From Pseudomonas sp. (GTDB lineage: Bacteria > Pseudomonadota > Gammaproteobacteria > Pseudomonadales > Pseudomonadaceae), in the NCBI RefSeq assembly GCF_028293835.1, contig NZ_JAQGNX010000086.1, positions 1 through 64,000 on the forward strand: a stretch of DNA of 64,000 bases, read 5' to 3'. Of this stretch, positions 9,434 through 18,762 are shown one piece after another. The position numbers and the translations under genes were made by a program. Each line of letters starts with the position of its first letter. The first letter of the stretch is position 1. The notes below the pieces were generated by a model. That model was not told where the DNA came from. It searched no databases and worked only from the letters and a program-made list of their open reading frames with translations.

Positions 9434-10516
9434 TTACTCGTAGCTTTTCAGTGCCGAGCACGCGCCGCATTTGGCGCAACCGGCGTTGATCTGATCGGAG
9501 TGCAAACCGTGACGGCGCAGGCTGGCGCCAATCTGCGGGTACAGCCGCGCCATCATCGCGCTGTCGGGTTTCGGGTGATTGGCCAACGGCGTGCCGTCGA
9601 TGGGCACAAAAGGCACCACGAATGGGTACACGCCTAAGCCGCACAACCGCTCGCTCATCTCGGTGATCGCCGCTTCGCTGTCGCCAAGGCCGGCGAGGAT
9701 ATACGTGCTGACTTGCCCGCGACCAAACACCTCCACCGCGGCGCTGAACGCTTCAAAATAACGGCTCAGCGGCACTTCGGCCTTGCCCGGCATGATCCGC
9801 TGACGCACTTCATCAGTGACCGCTTCCAGGTGCATACCCAACGAAACCACACCGCTGTCGGCCAATCGCTGAAACCACCGATCGTCGTCCGGTGGTTCGC
9901 ACTGGGCCTGAATCGGCAGATCAACGGCAGCAGTCACCGCAGCGGCTGATTCACACAGAATCGCCGCGCCACGGTCAGGGGTTTGCGGGGTGCCAGTGGT
10001 CATCACCATGTGCTTGACGCCATCCAACTCGACTGCCGCTTTGGCCACTTCGGCCAGTTGTTGCGGGCGTTTGCGGGCGATGGTCTTGCCTGCGGCCAAC
10101 GATTGACCGATGGCGCAAAACTGGCACGAGGTGCCGCGATCATTAAAGCGAATGCAATGCTGCAACACGGTGGTGGCAAGTACGTCGCTGCTGTGTAACG
10201 TGGCGATTTTCCAATACGGAATGCCGTCGTCGGTGCTTAATCCGTAAAACTTCGGCACGCCCGGCAGTTGCACCGTGCCCACCTGCATACCTTCACGAAA
10301 GATCAGCGCCTGGCTGCCATCAGCCGTGGGTTGCGCCTGGTACGGTGAATTCTGTGAAGCTTGATTGAGGATCGGTACCATCATGGTCCGGCTGCCAAAA
10401 CTCAGCGCCTTGTGGTCCGATGGCCCTGCCCCGCCTTGTCGTGACAAACCATTTTGCGCAGCCGGCCAACGCACGCCGTGGCATTGCAACTCGGCCAGTA
10501 ATTCATTGGTTTGCAT
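9434..10516 (-). CDS. nitD: MSMEG_0568-family radical SAM protein (nit1C)
   Basis: 360 residues from the chosen start. Iron-sulfur ligands appear in [18 protein letters not shown], a spaced Cys pattern like that of biotin-synthase-type radical SAM proteins rather than the usual CxxxCxxC. The C-terminus has an extra cluster, [13 protein letters not shown] 10516 has GAGGAG 7 bases upstream and overlaps the nitC stop by 14 bp; an upstream in-frame Met at 10573 lies inside nitC and is unlikely. The reaction is unknown, but the gene is an invariant part of nit1C. Confidence 0.87.
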   Translation of the reverse strand: MQTNELLAELQCHGVRWPAAQNGLSRQGGAGPSDHKALSFGSRTMMVPILNQASQNSPYQAQPTADGSQALIFREGMQVGTVQLPGVPKFYGLSTDDGIPYWKIATLHSSDVLATTVLQHCIRFNDRGTSCQFCAIGQSLAAGKTIARKRPQQLAEVAKAAVELDGVKHMVMTTGTPQTPDRGAAILCESAAAVTAAVDLPIQAQCEPPDDDRWFQRLADSGVVSLGMHLEAVTDEVRQRIMPGKAEVPLSRYFEAFSAAVEVFGRGQVSTYILAGLGDSEAAITEMSERLCGLGVYPFVVPFVPIDGTPLANHPKPDSAMMARLYPQIGASLRRHGLHSDQINAGCAKCGACSALKSYE

Positions 10517-11483
10517 GATCAAGCTCCTCGGTAGAAGCGCCGGCAAGATGATGGGCCGTGCGTTCATGCACATGGGCGGTGGGCGTGCGGTCGATCAACA
10601 AGCTCAGCAGTTCCGGGCGGCTGTAATGGCCCACGGAATCCATCATTCGTTTGCGTTTGTCGATCAACGCCATGTCCAGGTCAGCGATGACCACGCCTTC
10701 ACCGGAACGCAGCGGTTCGCCGAGCAATTTGCCTTCTGGGGATACAATCGCAGTGAAGCAACCACCGGAGATGGGGCCGATGCTACAACCGGTGTCCTGC
10801 ATGATCTGGCCTTGCTGATCGGCATTCAGCCACGCCGTGGAATTGACCACGAAGCAGCCGGACTCCAAAGCGTGATGGCGGATGGTTACTTCAATTTGAT
10901 CGGCGAAAATGTCGCCCACCAGGGAGCCGGGGAACATCGCGGCGTGAATCTGTTCGCCGTCGGCCATCAATGCGTAGCGGGCCAACGGGTTGTAATGTTC
11001 CCAGCAGGCCAGTGAGCCAATACGTCCCACTGCGCTGTCGATGGCGCGCAAACCGGAGCCGTCGCCTTGCCCCCATATCATCCGCTCGTGGTAGGTCGGG
11101 GTGATTTTTCGCCGATGCTGAATCAGGCTGCCGTCAGCGTCGAACAGCAGCTGTGCGTTGTAGATCGTGCCGCCTTCGCGCTCGTTGATGCCGATAGACA
11201 CCACCATTCCCGCTTGTTTGCATGCTTCGCCAATGGCCAGGGTCGCAGCCGACGGCACAGTGACCGATTGCTCTAAGAGCTTCAGGTGTTCCCTACCCAT
11301 GGCGAAAGGCGGCTGGACGAAAGAAAAATAGGGGTAGTACGGCACCACCGTTTCCGGAAACACCGCAAATTGCACGCCTGACTGACCGAGGGCGATGATC
11401 TGCTGGCAGACCTTGTCCACAGTGCCTTCGCGGCTATACAGCACCGGACTGATCTGGACGGCGGCAGCTTTGATGATGGCCAT
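10503..11483 (-). CDS. nitC: Nit6803-type nitrilase (nit1C)
   Basis: 326-residue carbon-nitrogen hydrolase. The nitrilase triad is complete: Glu in [13 protein letters not shown], Lys in [16 protein letters not shown] and the nucleophile Cys in [15 protein letters not shown]. Nitrilases hydrolyse a nitrile to acid plus ammonia; in cyanotrophic pseudomonads the nit1C nitrilase is required for growth on cyanide. Start 11483 (MAIIKAAAV) has AGGA upstream and removes a non-homologous extension that would run into the REP-like repeat at 11515. Natural substrate not determinable here. Confidence 0.92.
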   Translation of the reverse strand: MAIIKAAAVQISPVLYSREGTVDKVCQQIIALGQSGVQFAVFPETVVPYYPYFSFVQPPFAMGREHLKLLEQSVTVPSAATLAIGEACKQAGMVVSIGINEREGGTIYNAQLLFDADGSLIQHRRKITPTYHERMIWGQGDGSGLRAIDSAVGRIGSLACWEHYNPLARYALMADGEQIHAAMFPGSLVGDIFADQIEVTIRHHALESGCFVVNSTAWLNADQQGQIMQDTGCSIGPISGGCFTAIVSPEGKLLGEPLRSGEGVVIADLDMALIDKRKRMMDSVGHYSRPELLSLLIDRTPTAHVHERTAHHLAGASTEELDHANQ

Positions 11484-11514
11484 ATTGGGGTCCTGATTAG
11501 GTGGTGAATGACAT

Positions 11515-11594
11515 CTGTAGGAGCCAACTTGTTGGCGAGACGGCATGTCTGACACACCGCATTGAGCCCCTCGCCAACAAGTTGGCTCCTACAG
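11515..11594. repeat. Dispersed inverted repeat (REP-like), copy 3
   Basis: Arms CTGTAGGAGCCAACTTGTTG and CAACAAGTTGGCTCCTACAG. The loop matches copy 1 closely, including a GGCATGTCTGACACACC core. It lies between nitB and nitC. Confidence 0.9.
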
Positions 11595-11611
11595 AGAGGG
11601 AGCGTTTTGCC

Positions 11612-12094
11612 TTACGCGGTCCAGGTATCGATGATCATTGCCCCTTCACGGCGCATGATTAGGCGCAGGTCCATAACGTCCAGTGGGTTGATCGGACGGA
11701 TGCCTTCGATCAAGGCTTTTTCGGTCTGGCCGTACAGCGCCTGCAGGGCAAAGCGGCACGCGTAGACCTTGCCGCCCTCTTCCATGAACTGGATCAGTTG
11801 CTTGTTGACGGCCAAGTGGCCGGGGAATGCTTCAGCGCCCAGGGTTGGAAAGCCCCGTTGCACGCCGAGCTGTACGCCAGGCCCGTACAGCAGGATTGTG
11901 GTTTCAAAGCCCTTGCGTAGCAGACGTTTGGCTTGAAGCATGTTGACCAGGCCGATGGAGCCTTCGAAGGCGATGGTATGGAACGTGATCAAGACTTTTT
12001 CGCCGGGCTCGGCTTTGACGTCCTCGAAGACTTTTTCTTCGTAATCGACCAGGAAATCGCCGTCTTTGTAATGAGAAATATCCACGGTTGGCAT
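11612..12094 (-). CDS. nitB: MSMEG_0572/Sll0783-family nitrogen starvation response protein (nit1C)
   Basis: 160 residues, promoter-proximal gene of nit1C. Visible family features are the start [20 protein letters not shown], a [20 protein letters not shown] strand-helix and a [14 protein letters not shown] loop, reminiscent of DsrE-like sulfur/persulfide-carrier folds (my inference). Start 12094 has GGAGAG 7 bases upstream; the longer in-frame opening to 12259 would cover the sigma-54 promoter and is rejected. Known homologues are induced by nitrogen starvation; the molecular role is unknown. Confidence 0.87.
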   Translation of the reverse strand: MPTVDISHYKDGDFLVDYEEKVFEDVKAEPGEKVLITFHTIAFEGSIGLVNMLQAKRLLRKGFETTILLYGPGVQLGVQRGFPTLGAEAFPGHLAVNKQLIQFMEEGGKVYACRFALQALYGQTEKALIEGIRPINPLDVMDLRLIMRREGAMIIDTWTA

Positions 12095-12163
12095 GTCGTC
12101 GCTCTCCAGTTTTCTTTGGCTTGACGGCAGCCTGAGTTGGCTGCCGGGGTTGCAAGACATAGA

Positions 12164-12179
12164 GCGAACGCCGTGCCAG
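12164..12179 (-). promoter_or_regulatory. Sigma-54 (-24/-12) promoter of the nit1C operon
   Basis: On the minus strand the sequence reads CTGGCACGGCGTTCGC. GG at -24 and GC at -12 are separated by 10 bases, and TGGCACG matches the consensus; the -12 half is TCGC rather than TTGC. The nitB ATG lies about 70 bases downstream. The divergent gene encodes a sigma-54 activator, which fits. Confidence 0.75.
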
Positions 12180-12287
12180 AAAATTATAAATTTCCGCCCC
12201 TTCGTTAAGTGATTGATTTTCCTGCCAAAGCCAATCTGACACTGCTTTTTAATGAACATCTGATGCTATCGGCGGACCACGTATTCA

Positions 12288-12310
12288 CGTAGAACTACGA
12301 GTATTCGTAG
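12288..12310. promoter_or_regulatory. Overlapping palindromes, probable NitA upstream activator sites
   Basis: Two inverted repeats overlap: CGTAGAACTACG (12288-12299) and CTACGAGTATTCGTAG (12295-12310). They lie about 110-130 bp upstream of the -24/-12 element, the usual distance for an enhancer-binding protein, and 26 bp before the nitA start, so autoregulation is also possible. Confidence 0.6.
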
Positions 12311-12335
12311 GAACAAATCACGAGATTTCGTACTG

Positions 12336-14249
12336 ATGAGCACAGACACCGACTCCCTGAGTAACTGGGCTGACTTGGCGTATTCGTCACGACATATGGT
12401 TTTTGAGCATTGCGCCGAAGCCATCGCCTTGCTCAACCCCTACGCCGACCGCTTTGGCGATTTGAACGTGGCGACCTGCAAGCTGCTCGGCTATCCGCGT
12501 CAGGAGTTACTGGAGCTGCCAGTCAGTAAATTGTTTGGTCATCAACTCGCTGACCTGATCGTGTTTACCCAAGCCGTGCTGGATAAAGGTCAAGGCTGGA
12601 CTGAAGAACTGAGCTGCAACTGCAAGACCGGCGAACGTATCGAGCTGGAAATCTCGGCCACCACCCTGCAGATCAAAGGCGAGCAGCAATTGATCTTGGT
12701 GCTGCGCGAGCTCAGTCATCAGAAATATCAGCGCGACCAAGCCCACACCGCACGCACCATGCGCGGCGGGCTGATCGAGTGGCGCAACATTCTTAATTTG
12801 TTCCAGGAGTCCGAACGCGACAACCAACTGCTGCTCAGTTCGGTGGGCGACGGCATTTACAGCATCGACAGTGACGGGCTGGCGACATTCGTTAATCCGG
12901 CTGGCGCCCGGATGCTCGGTTGGGAACCCCAGGACATGATCGGCAAGAACATCCACCGCATTCATCACCACAGCCACGCTGATGGCAGTCATTACCCTGT
13001 CGAAGACTGTCCGATCTACAAAGCTGTGCGTGACGGCGTAGTCCACGAAGGACGCCAGGAAGTGTTTTGGCGCCGTGATGGCAGCGGTTTTCCAGTGGAA
13101 TTCACCAGCACCCCGGTGATTTCCGATGGGCGCATTGCGGGTGCCGTGGTGGTTTTCCGCGACATCACCGAACGCCGCAACACCGAGAACCAGCTGCAAA
13201 GCGCCCTGGAAGAACTCAAAGTCCTCAAGCAACGTTTGGAAGAGCAAAACGCTTACTTGCAGGAAGAAATCCATATCGAGCACAATTTCCGCGAGATCGT
13301 CGGCCAAAGCGACCCGATTCTGAAAATCATCAAACAGATCGATGTGGTGGCGCCCACCGATGCCAGCGTGTTGATCAATGGCGAATCCGGCACCGGCAAA
13401 GAGCTGATCGCCCGCGCTATCCATCAAGCCAGCCGTCGCAGCGCCAGCCCGTTGATTCGGGTCAACTGCGCGGCAATTCCCACAGAGCTGTTTGAAAGCG
13501 AATTTTTCGGCCACATTCGGGGCGCCTTCACCGGGGCGGTTCGCGACCGGGTTGGGCGCTTCGAACTGGCGGACGGCGGTACGCTGTTTCTGGATGAGAT
13601 CGGCGAAATCCCGTTAGAGCTGCAAAGCAAACTGCTGCGGGTGCTGCAGGAAGGCCAGTTCGAGCGGGTCGGCGAAGAACGTACGCGCAAGGTCGATGTA
13701 AGGATCATTGCCGCGACCAACCGGGACTTGCGTCAGGAAGTCACGGCCAAGCGCTTTCGTGAGGACCTGTATTTCCGCTTGAACGTGTTTCCGATCCAGT
13801 CCCCCGCCCTGCGCGACCGCGCCATGGACATTCCGCAGCTGGCAGCCCACTTTCTTAAACAAACCAGCCAGCGCCTGAATATGCCCGGCCGCCGCCTGCG
13901 CAACACTGACATCGAGCGCCTGCAGCACTATTCATGGCCCGGCAACATTCGCGAACTGCAAAATGTGATCGAACGCGCGCTGATCACCTCCCACGGCCCC
14001 GACCTGACCATGGACCTGCCGGACGAGCCGAAAAGCAGCCAGAGCCCGATACCATCATTCACGCCGTTGACCGTCATGACCGACGCGCAACTGCGAAACC
14101 TCGAGCGCAGCAACATGCAAGCCGCACTGAAAGCGAGCCACGGAAAACTGTTTGGCAAGGGTGGCGCGGCTGAATTACTGGGGCTAAAACCTACCACCCT
14201 GGCGTCGCGGTTGAAGCGGCTGGATATTGAATTGGAAGGAGGTGCGTAA
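12336..14249 (+). CDS. nitA: Sigma-54-dependent PAS-domain transcriptional activator (nit1C regulator)
   Basis: 637 residues. Two PAS-type regions (about residues 20-130 and 155-280) are followed by a coiled coil (about 280-315). The AAA+ domain has Walker A GESGTGKE (about 349-356), the sigma-54-contacting GAFTGA loop (about 395-400) and Walker [13 protein letters not shown] Fis-type helix-turn-helix ends the protein (about 605-630). It is divergent from nitB, which has a -24/-12 promoter, so it most likely activates that operon. The PAS domains suggest a bound ligand or redox cofactor as the signal; which one is unknown. No strong ribosome-binding site precedes the ATG. Confidence 0.92.
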   Translation: MSTDTDSLSNWADLAYSSRHMVFEHCAEAIALLNPYADRFGDLNVATCKLLGYPRQELLELPVSKLFGHQLADLIVFTQAVLDKGQGWTEELSCNCKTGERIELEISATTLQIKGEQQLILVLRELSHQKYQRDQAHTARTMRGGLIEWRNILNLFQESERDNQLLLSSVGDGIYSIDSDGLATFVNPAGARMLGWEPQDMIGKNIHRIHHHSHADGSHYPVEDCPIYKAVRDGVVHEGRQEVFWRRDGSGFPVEFTSTPVISDGRIAGAVVVFRDITERRNTENQLQSALEELKVLKQRLEEQNAYLQEEIHIEHNFREIVGQSDPILKIIKQIDVVAPTDASVLINGESGTGKELIARAIHQASRRSASPLIRVNCAAIPTELFESEFFGHIRGAFTGAVRDRVGRFELADGGTLFLDEIGEIPLELQSKLLRVLQEGQFERVGEERTRKVDVRIIAATNRDLRQEVTAKRFREDLYFRLNVFPIQSPALRDRAMDIPQLAAHFLKQTSQRLNMPGRRLRNTDIERLQHYSWPGNIRELQNVIERALITSHGPDLTMDLPDEPKSSQSPIPSFTPLTVMTDAQLRNLERSNMQAALKASHGKLFGKGGAAELLGLKPTTLASRLKRLDIELEGGA

Positions 14250-14400
14250 TCTTTCTTACCCGAATCTTTAAGGTTCAAGCGGGAAAGGCTTTATTCTTTC
14301 GCGCAATATTAGCTATCACCCTCACGCCCCTTCTTACTTCAAGGCAGAACCATTAGCCTGCGTGCTATCCAATGTGCGACACCCTCCACCGAGATTTTCC

Positions 14401-15612
14401 ATGAGTATCACGACCCAAACCAGACACTCCCCGACCATGACACGTGGCATGGTGACGTTGTTCGCGTTTTGCTGTGGCGCCATTGTCGGCAACCTTTATT
14501 ACGCCCAACCGATCATTGAGTTGATTGCGCCAGACATTGGCCTGTCCAGCACCATGGCTAGCATGATCGTGTCGTTGACGCAGATCGGTTATGCCGTCGG
14601 TTTGTTCTTTTTGGTGCCGTTGGGCGACCTCCTGGAAAACCGCCGTTTGATGATCATGACCACGCTGTTGTCGATTATCAGCCTGCTGGGCGCGGCATTC
14701 AGTCAGCAGCCGAGCGTGTTCCTGCTGACATCATTGCTGGTGGGTTTCAGTTCAGTGTCGGTGCAAATACTGATTCCCTTGGCCGCCCACCTGGCACCCG
14801 AAGAAACCCGAGGCCGGGTGGTTGGCAGCATCATGGGCGGGTTGTTGCTGGGCATTCTGCTGGCCCGGCCGCTGTCCAGCGTGATCGCCGACCATTTCGG
14901 CTGGCGTGCAGTGTTTGCTACCGCCGCCGTCGTGATGATGATCATCAGCGTGGTGCTGGCCACTACCATCCCTAAACGCCAGCCCAGCCACAGCGCTTCT
15001 TACGGACAATTGATCGGCTCTTTGTGGACCTTGCTACGTACCCAACCGGTGTTGCGTCAACGGGCACTTTATCAAGGGCTGATGTTTGCTACGTTCAGCC
15101 TCTTCTGGACCGCCGTGCCAGTGGAGTTGGCGCGCAACCACGGCCTGTCGCAAAGCCAGATCGCCTTGTTTGCCCTGGTGGGCGCCATTGGTGCAATTGC
15201 CGCACCCTTCAGTGGTCGCCTGGCTGACGCCGGGCATACACGCATTGCCAGCCTGGGTGCGTTGATCCTCGCCTCGTTGAGCTTTTTGCCCGCACTCATC
15301 CACCCGGCCTATAGCGTGATCGGACTGGCGGTCACCGGGGTGGTACTCGACTTCTGCGTGCAAATGAACATGGTGCTCGGCCAGCGTGCGGTCTACGCCC
15401 TGGATGCCAGCAGTCGCAGTCGCCTGAACGCGCTGTACATGACCAGTATTTTCATTGGGGGCGCCTTTGGTTCAGCCATTGCCAGTGCGTTGTACGACCG
15501 TGGTGGCTGGATGTGGATCTTGTTGACAGGAAGCGCACTGCCATTGCTCGCACTGCTCAGCTTCCTGTTCAACGCTTCAAGCGCCCGACGTACATCGCTC
15601 AGTACCGGCTGA
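14401..15612 (+). CDS. MFS transporter (DHA1-like)
   Basis: 403 residues with 12 predicted membrane helices and an N-terminal VGNLYYAQPIIELIAPDIGL segment typical of drug/metabolite exporters of the YgaY-like group. ATG 14401 (MSITTQT) is preferred over an upstream GTG at 14362; neither has a strong ribosome-binding site. It follows nitA by 151 bp on the same strand. Whether it exports something linked to nitrile metabolism is a guess; the substrate is unknown. Confidence 0.85.
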   Translation: MSITTQTRHSPTMTRGMVTLFAFCCGAIVGNLYYAQPIIELIAPDIGLSSTMASMIVSLTQIGYAVGLFFLVPLGDLLENRRLMIMTTLLSIISLLGAAFSQQPSVFLLTSLLVGFSSVSVQILIPLAAHLAPEETRGRVVGSIMGGLLLGILLARPLSSVIADHFGWRAVFATAAVVMMIISVVLATTIPKRQPSHSASYGQLIGSLWTLLRTQPVLRQRALYQGLMFATFSLFWTAVPVELARNHGLSQSQIALFALVGAIGAIAAPFSGRLADAGHTRIASLGALILASLSFLPALIHPAYSVIGLAVTGVVLDFCVQMNMVLGQRAVYALDASSRSRLNALYMTSIFIGGAFGSAIASALYDRGGWMWILLTGSALPLLALLSFLFNASSARRTSLSTG

Positions 15613-15688
15613 CTCCATACTAGCCCTGCCCGGTGCAGCCTGTGCAGGACCGAACTTGTTCGGGAAGCAGACAACCCGGTCTGCCCTA

Positions 15689-16573
15689 CTACGCCCCGGA
15701 CCACGCTTCGATGTCCAGTACCAGTTCGGTCAGGTCACGTTTGCCGCCATCTTGCTGGGCAGCGACGTTCCACACCTGACGCAGACTGCTGCCGACCCAC
15801 ATGGGTACGCCCAGCGCCTGACATTCTTCGACTGCCAAACCGATGTCTTTGCAGACGCTGGCAATGGGGAAGCCGAAATCAAACGTGCGCGGCAGTACGT
15901 GCTTGGGGAATTTATCCATGGTCGCGCCATTTTTGCCGCTGCCGGCGTTGATCACCGACATCATCACCTCAGGATCAAGCCCGCCTTTAACGCCGGCAAC
16001 AAATGCTTCGGCAGTGATCGCAAACGCCGTGGTCGACAGCATGTTGTTCAGCAACTTGAGCAACTGTCCCTGGCCGGCCTTTTCACCCACCACAAACACT
16101 TTGCCGAACACATCAAACAACCCTCGAACCTGGGCCACAGCGACGGGGTTGCCCGCCACCATCATCGCCAGCGTGCCTTTCTGCGCGCCAGCCGCACCAC
16201 CACTGATTGGCGCGTCGACGGTTTCGATGCCGCGGGCCAATAGCCCCGCTGCGACTTCCTGTTCCGCACGGGAACCCACGGTCGACAAGTCCACCAGGAT
16301 CTTCACCGCAGAGCCTTCAATGATGCCCTCCGCACCCAGCGCAACCGCCTTGAAGACTGCCGGACTCGGCAAGCTGGTGAAGACGACTTCTGCACGGTCG
16401 GCGACCTCACGTACGCTTTTTGCCACCTCGGCCCCCAGCGCCGAGAGTTCGTCCAAGGCTTGCTGGTTGGTGTCGTAGATCACCAACTGATGGCCCTGCT
16501 CAATCAAACGCCGCGCCATCGGCCGTCCCATGACGCCTACACCGATAAACCCAAGCACTTTGCTGTCCGTCAT
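15689..16573 (-). CDS. NAD(P)-dependent beta-hydroxyacid dehydrogenase (paralogue A)
   Basis: 294 residues of the 3-hydroxyisobutyrate/tartronate-semialdehyde reductase family. The N-terminal Rossmann motif is GFIGVGVMGRPMA. The substrate-binding DAPISGGAAGAQKGTLAMM and the catalytic Lys in QLLKLLNNML are present. GAGG lies 7 bases before the ATG, which overlaps the preceding gene's stop by 4 bp (ATGA). It is last in the four-gene minus-strand string 15689-19604. Two paralogues occur at 22343 and 26809. Substrate not assignable. Confidence 0.88.
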   Translation of the reverse strand: MTDSKVLGFIGVGVMGRPMARRLIEQGHQLVIYDTNQQALDELSALGAEVAKSVREVADRAEVVFTSLPSPAVFKAVALGAEGIIEGSAVKILVDLSTVGSRAEQEVAAGLLARGIETVDAPISGGAAGAQKGTLAMMVAGNPVAVAQVRGLFDVFGKVFVVGEKAGQGQLLKLLNNMLSTTAFAITAEAFVAGVKGGLDPEVMMSVINAGSGKNGATMDKFPKHVLPRTFDFGFPIASVCKDIGLAVEECQALGVPMWVGSSLRQVWNVAAQQDGGKRDLTELVLDIEAWSGA

Positions 16574-17961
16574 GTCCGTTCCTCAGAATTAATACCATTG
16601 CCCATCGCCAGTTGCATCAAAGCTCCGGCGTCGGTTGCCTGTTCCAGCGCCCACACGGCGTCAATCAGCGGCTGCGCTGCACAGCCGGAACCGCCATATG
16701 CGGCCAGTTCGTGCAGCTTTTTTTCCAGGTCGCTGTCCCTGAGCGGTGCGCCCAAGCTGCCCTTGGACACGGCGACTCGACGCGACAACGTCTGGCCCGA
16801 TTGCAGAAATATTCGTACCTCGGCCGACTCCACCGGGTAATCGGCGTTGTCTACAAATGCCAGTTTGGGGTACAGCGCCCGCAGCTTGGGGTCCGCAACG
16901 GCGGCATCACTGAACTGCGCCAGGCCGGCCTTGCCGGTCGACAACGCCACGGCAACCGCATGTTGCGCGCTGACCTGGGATTCGCGGCCGGAAAGGATGT
17001 CTGGACGATCGGTCCTTTCGCGCAATAACGGGTGTCCCGTCAGCTCAACCCGGGACACTTCGCCCATGGACCACCGGCGCTCGATTGATAAGGCGAGGCA
17101 CGCCTCGATCACCGGGTTCAACACAACGCCACAGGGATAGGGCTTGTAGGTGTTGGCCAATAACGCCCAGCGCTCACCTAGCCCTTCGCTGACTTGCGCA
17201 AAATCGGGCTGTTCGCCCATGACTCGAAGAAATCCACGCTCACCTTCGAGGGGCTGTTGCGGCCCGGCAAAATCATCTTGCGCCAACAGCGCCGAGAGCA
17301 AGCCATTGCGTGCCGCGTTGCCGACGCCGATGCTTTTCGACGCGCTGCCCAAGGTTTCTACCAGCCCTGATGACTGCGCACTGGCATTGCCCAACGCCCA
17401 TACATGTTGCTGCGCATCCAACCCAAGCAACTTTGCCGCCCCGGCCGCCGCACCAAATACGCCGCAGGTCGAGGTGATGTGCCAGCCGCGCTGATAATGC
17501 CCAGGGGATATGGCCATGCCCAATCGGCACTCGACCTCAACCCCCAAAACAAACGCCAGCAGCAGCTGTTCGCCACTGATCGGTGCGGTTTCGGCCAGCG
17601 CGAACAACGCCGCAGCCACGGGCGCAGTGGGGTGAATAATGGTGGGGATGTGAGTGTCGTCAAAGTCGAACACATTGGCGCTCATGGCGTTCAGTGAGGC
17701 GGCGTTCAATAGGTCGGTACGTTCCACGCGGCCAATCAAGCGCGCCTGCTGGCCTGAGCGAAAGCGCTCGAAGACCCTCAAGGCCTTACTCACATCGGGA
17801 TCGCCACTGCCAGCCAGAGAAACCGCAAAGTAATTTAACAGTGCGCGTTTCGCCTCGTGGCGAACCACTGCGGGAATATCTTCCCAAGCTGTTCGCTGGA
17901 CAAACTCGGCCAACTGTCGAGTCAGTCCAGGGCTTTGCATACGTTGTTGTTCGCTGCTCAT
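16570..17961 (-). CDS. MmgE/PrpD family protein
   Basis: 463 residues. The family includes 2-methylcitrate dehydratase and cis-aconitate decarboxylase, which act on tri- or dicarboxylic acids. Visible features include FDFDDTHIPTIIHPTAPV (about residues 80-97) and the GWHITSTCGVFGAAAGAAKL helix, both characteristic of the fold. Start 17961 (MSSEQQRM) has GAGGAG 7 bases upstream; an in-frame Met 21 bases earlier is less likely. No prpB/prpC neighbours, so a propionate role is unlikely; it probably dehydrates or isomerises an acid in the local pathway. Confidence 0.85.
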   Translation of the reverse strand: MSSEQQRMQSPGLTRQLAEFVQRTAWEDIPAVVRHEAKRALLNYFAVSLAGSGDPDVSKALRVFERFRSGQQARLIGRVERTDLLNAASLNAMSANVFDFDDTHIPTIIHPTAPVAAALFALAETAPISGEQLLLAFVLGVEVECRLGMAISPGHYQRGWHITSTCGVFGAAAGAAKLLGLDAQQHVWALGNASAQSSGLVETLGSASKSIGVGNAARNGLLSALLAQDDFAGPQQPLEGERGFLRVMGEQPDFAQVSEGLGERWALLANTYKPYPCGVVLNPVIEACLALSIERRWSMGEVSRVELTGHPLLRERTDRPDILSGRESQVSAQHAVAVALSTGKAGLAQFSDAAVADPKLRALYPKLAFVDNADYPVESAEVRIFLQSGQTLSRRVAVSKGSLGAPLRDSDLEKKLHELAAYGGSGCAAQPLIDAVWALEQATDAGALMQLAMGNGINSEERT

Positions 17962-17982
17962 GGTTATCTCCTCAGGTGCCAA

Positions 17983-18762
17983 TCAACTGGCCAACCAGCC
18001 GTCGTCCACCGGCAAAGTGGCGCCGGTGATATGGGTGCCCGAGGCGCTGCACAGGAATACAACCAGGTCCGCCACATGTGCGGCGTCGATAAAGCGTCCG
18101 GTGCCCTGCTTGCCCTGCAAGAATTCTCGGGTGGCGGTGTCACGGTCCATTTGCTTTTGCGCCATCAACGCACCAAGCCGGCTTTCAATGTTCGGGGTCA
18201 ATACCGATCCGGGGCACACCGCGTTGCAAGTGATGCCCTGCCCTTGGGTTTCTACCGCCACCGCGCGGGTGAGGCCGAGCAGTGCGGTTTTGGTGGTCAC
18301 ATAGTCAATGCGGTTGGCGATAGCCCGCGAGCCGTAAGCAGAGGACATATTGAAAATCCTTCCCCAGCCGCGTTCGCGCATCCCCGGAAGCACCAACTGA
18401 ATAGCGCGGAACGCAGCGGTAAGGTTCACTGCCAAGGCTTGATCCCAGCGCTCGCCGGGAAAATCTTCGATAGCGGAAAAGTGCCGTACCACCGCATTGT
18501 TGATAAGGATGTCGATGCTGCCGGTCAAGGTTTGCGCGGCCTCGATCAACCGCTGGGTGCCCCCCGGCTCCGCCAGGTCGGCACGTACGTAGCACACCGA
18601 AACGCCGTGCTCGGTTTCCAGCGCCTGGCAGGTGGCAACCATGTCTGCGGGCAACTCAAGTCCGTGCAGCACGACGTGGCAACCCGCCCCTGCCAGGCCG
18701 CTTGCCATTGCCAGACCAAGGCCGTCGGACGATCCGGTCACCAACGCTGTTTTGCCCTTCAT
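17983..18762 (-). CDS. SDR family oxidoreductase (3-hydroxybutyrate dehydrogenase-like)
   Basis: 259 residues. The classical short-chain dehydrogenase pattern is complete: TGSSDGLGLA for NAD(H) binding, NNAVV, Ser in NMSSAYGSR and the YVTTK catalytic Tyr/Lys pair, then CPGSVLTP. Overall pattern is closest to D-3-hydroxybutyrate dehydrogenases, but no ketone-body genes are adjacent. The ATG overlaps the upstream hydrolase stop by 4 bp. Confidence 0.88.
   Translation of the reverse strand: MKGKTALVTGSSDGLGLAMASGLAGAGCHVVLHGLELPADMVATCQALETEHGVSVCYVRADLAEPGGTQRLIEAAQTLTGSIDILINNAVVRHFSAIEDFPGERWDQALAVNLTAAFRAIQLVLPGMRERGWGRIFNMSSAYGSRAIANRIDYVTTKTALLGLTRAVAVETQGQGITCNAVCPGSVLTPNIESRLGALMAQKQMDRDTATREFLQGKQGTGRFIDAAHVADLVVFLCSASGTHITGATLPVDDGWLAS

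Noticed and set aside
15640-15690. Possible further REP-like copy between the MFS and dehydrogenase genes
   Set aside because: It shares only CTTGTTCGGGA-type fragments with short imperfect arms (ACCGAACTTGTTCGG); it does not match the family's CTGTAGGAGCC ends.
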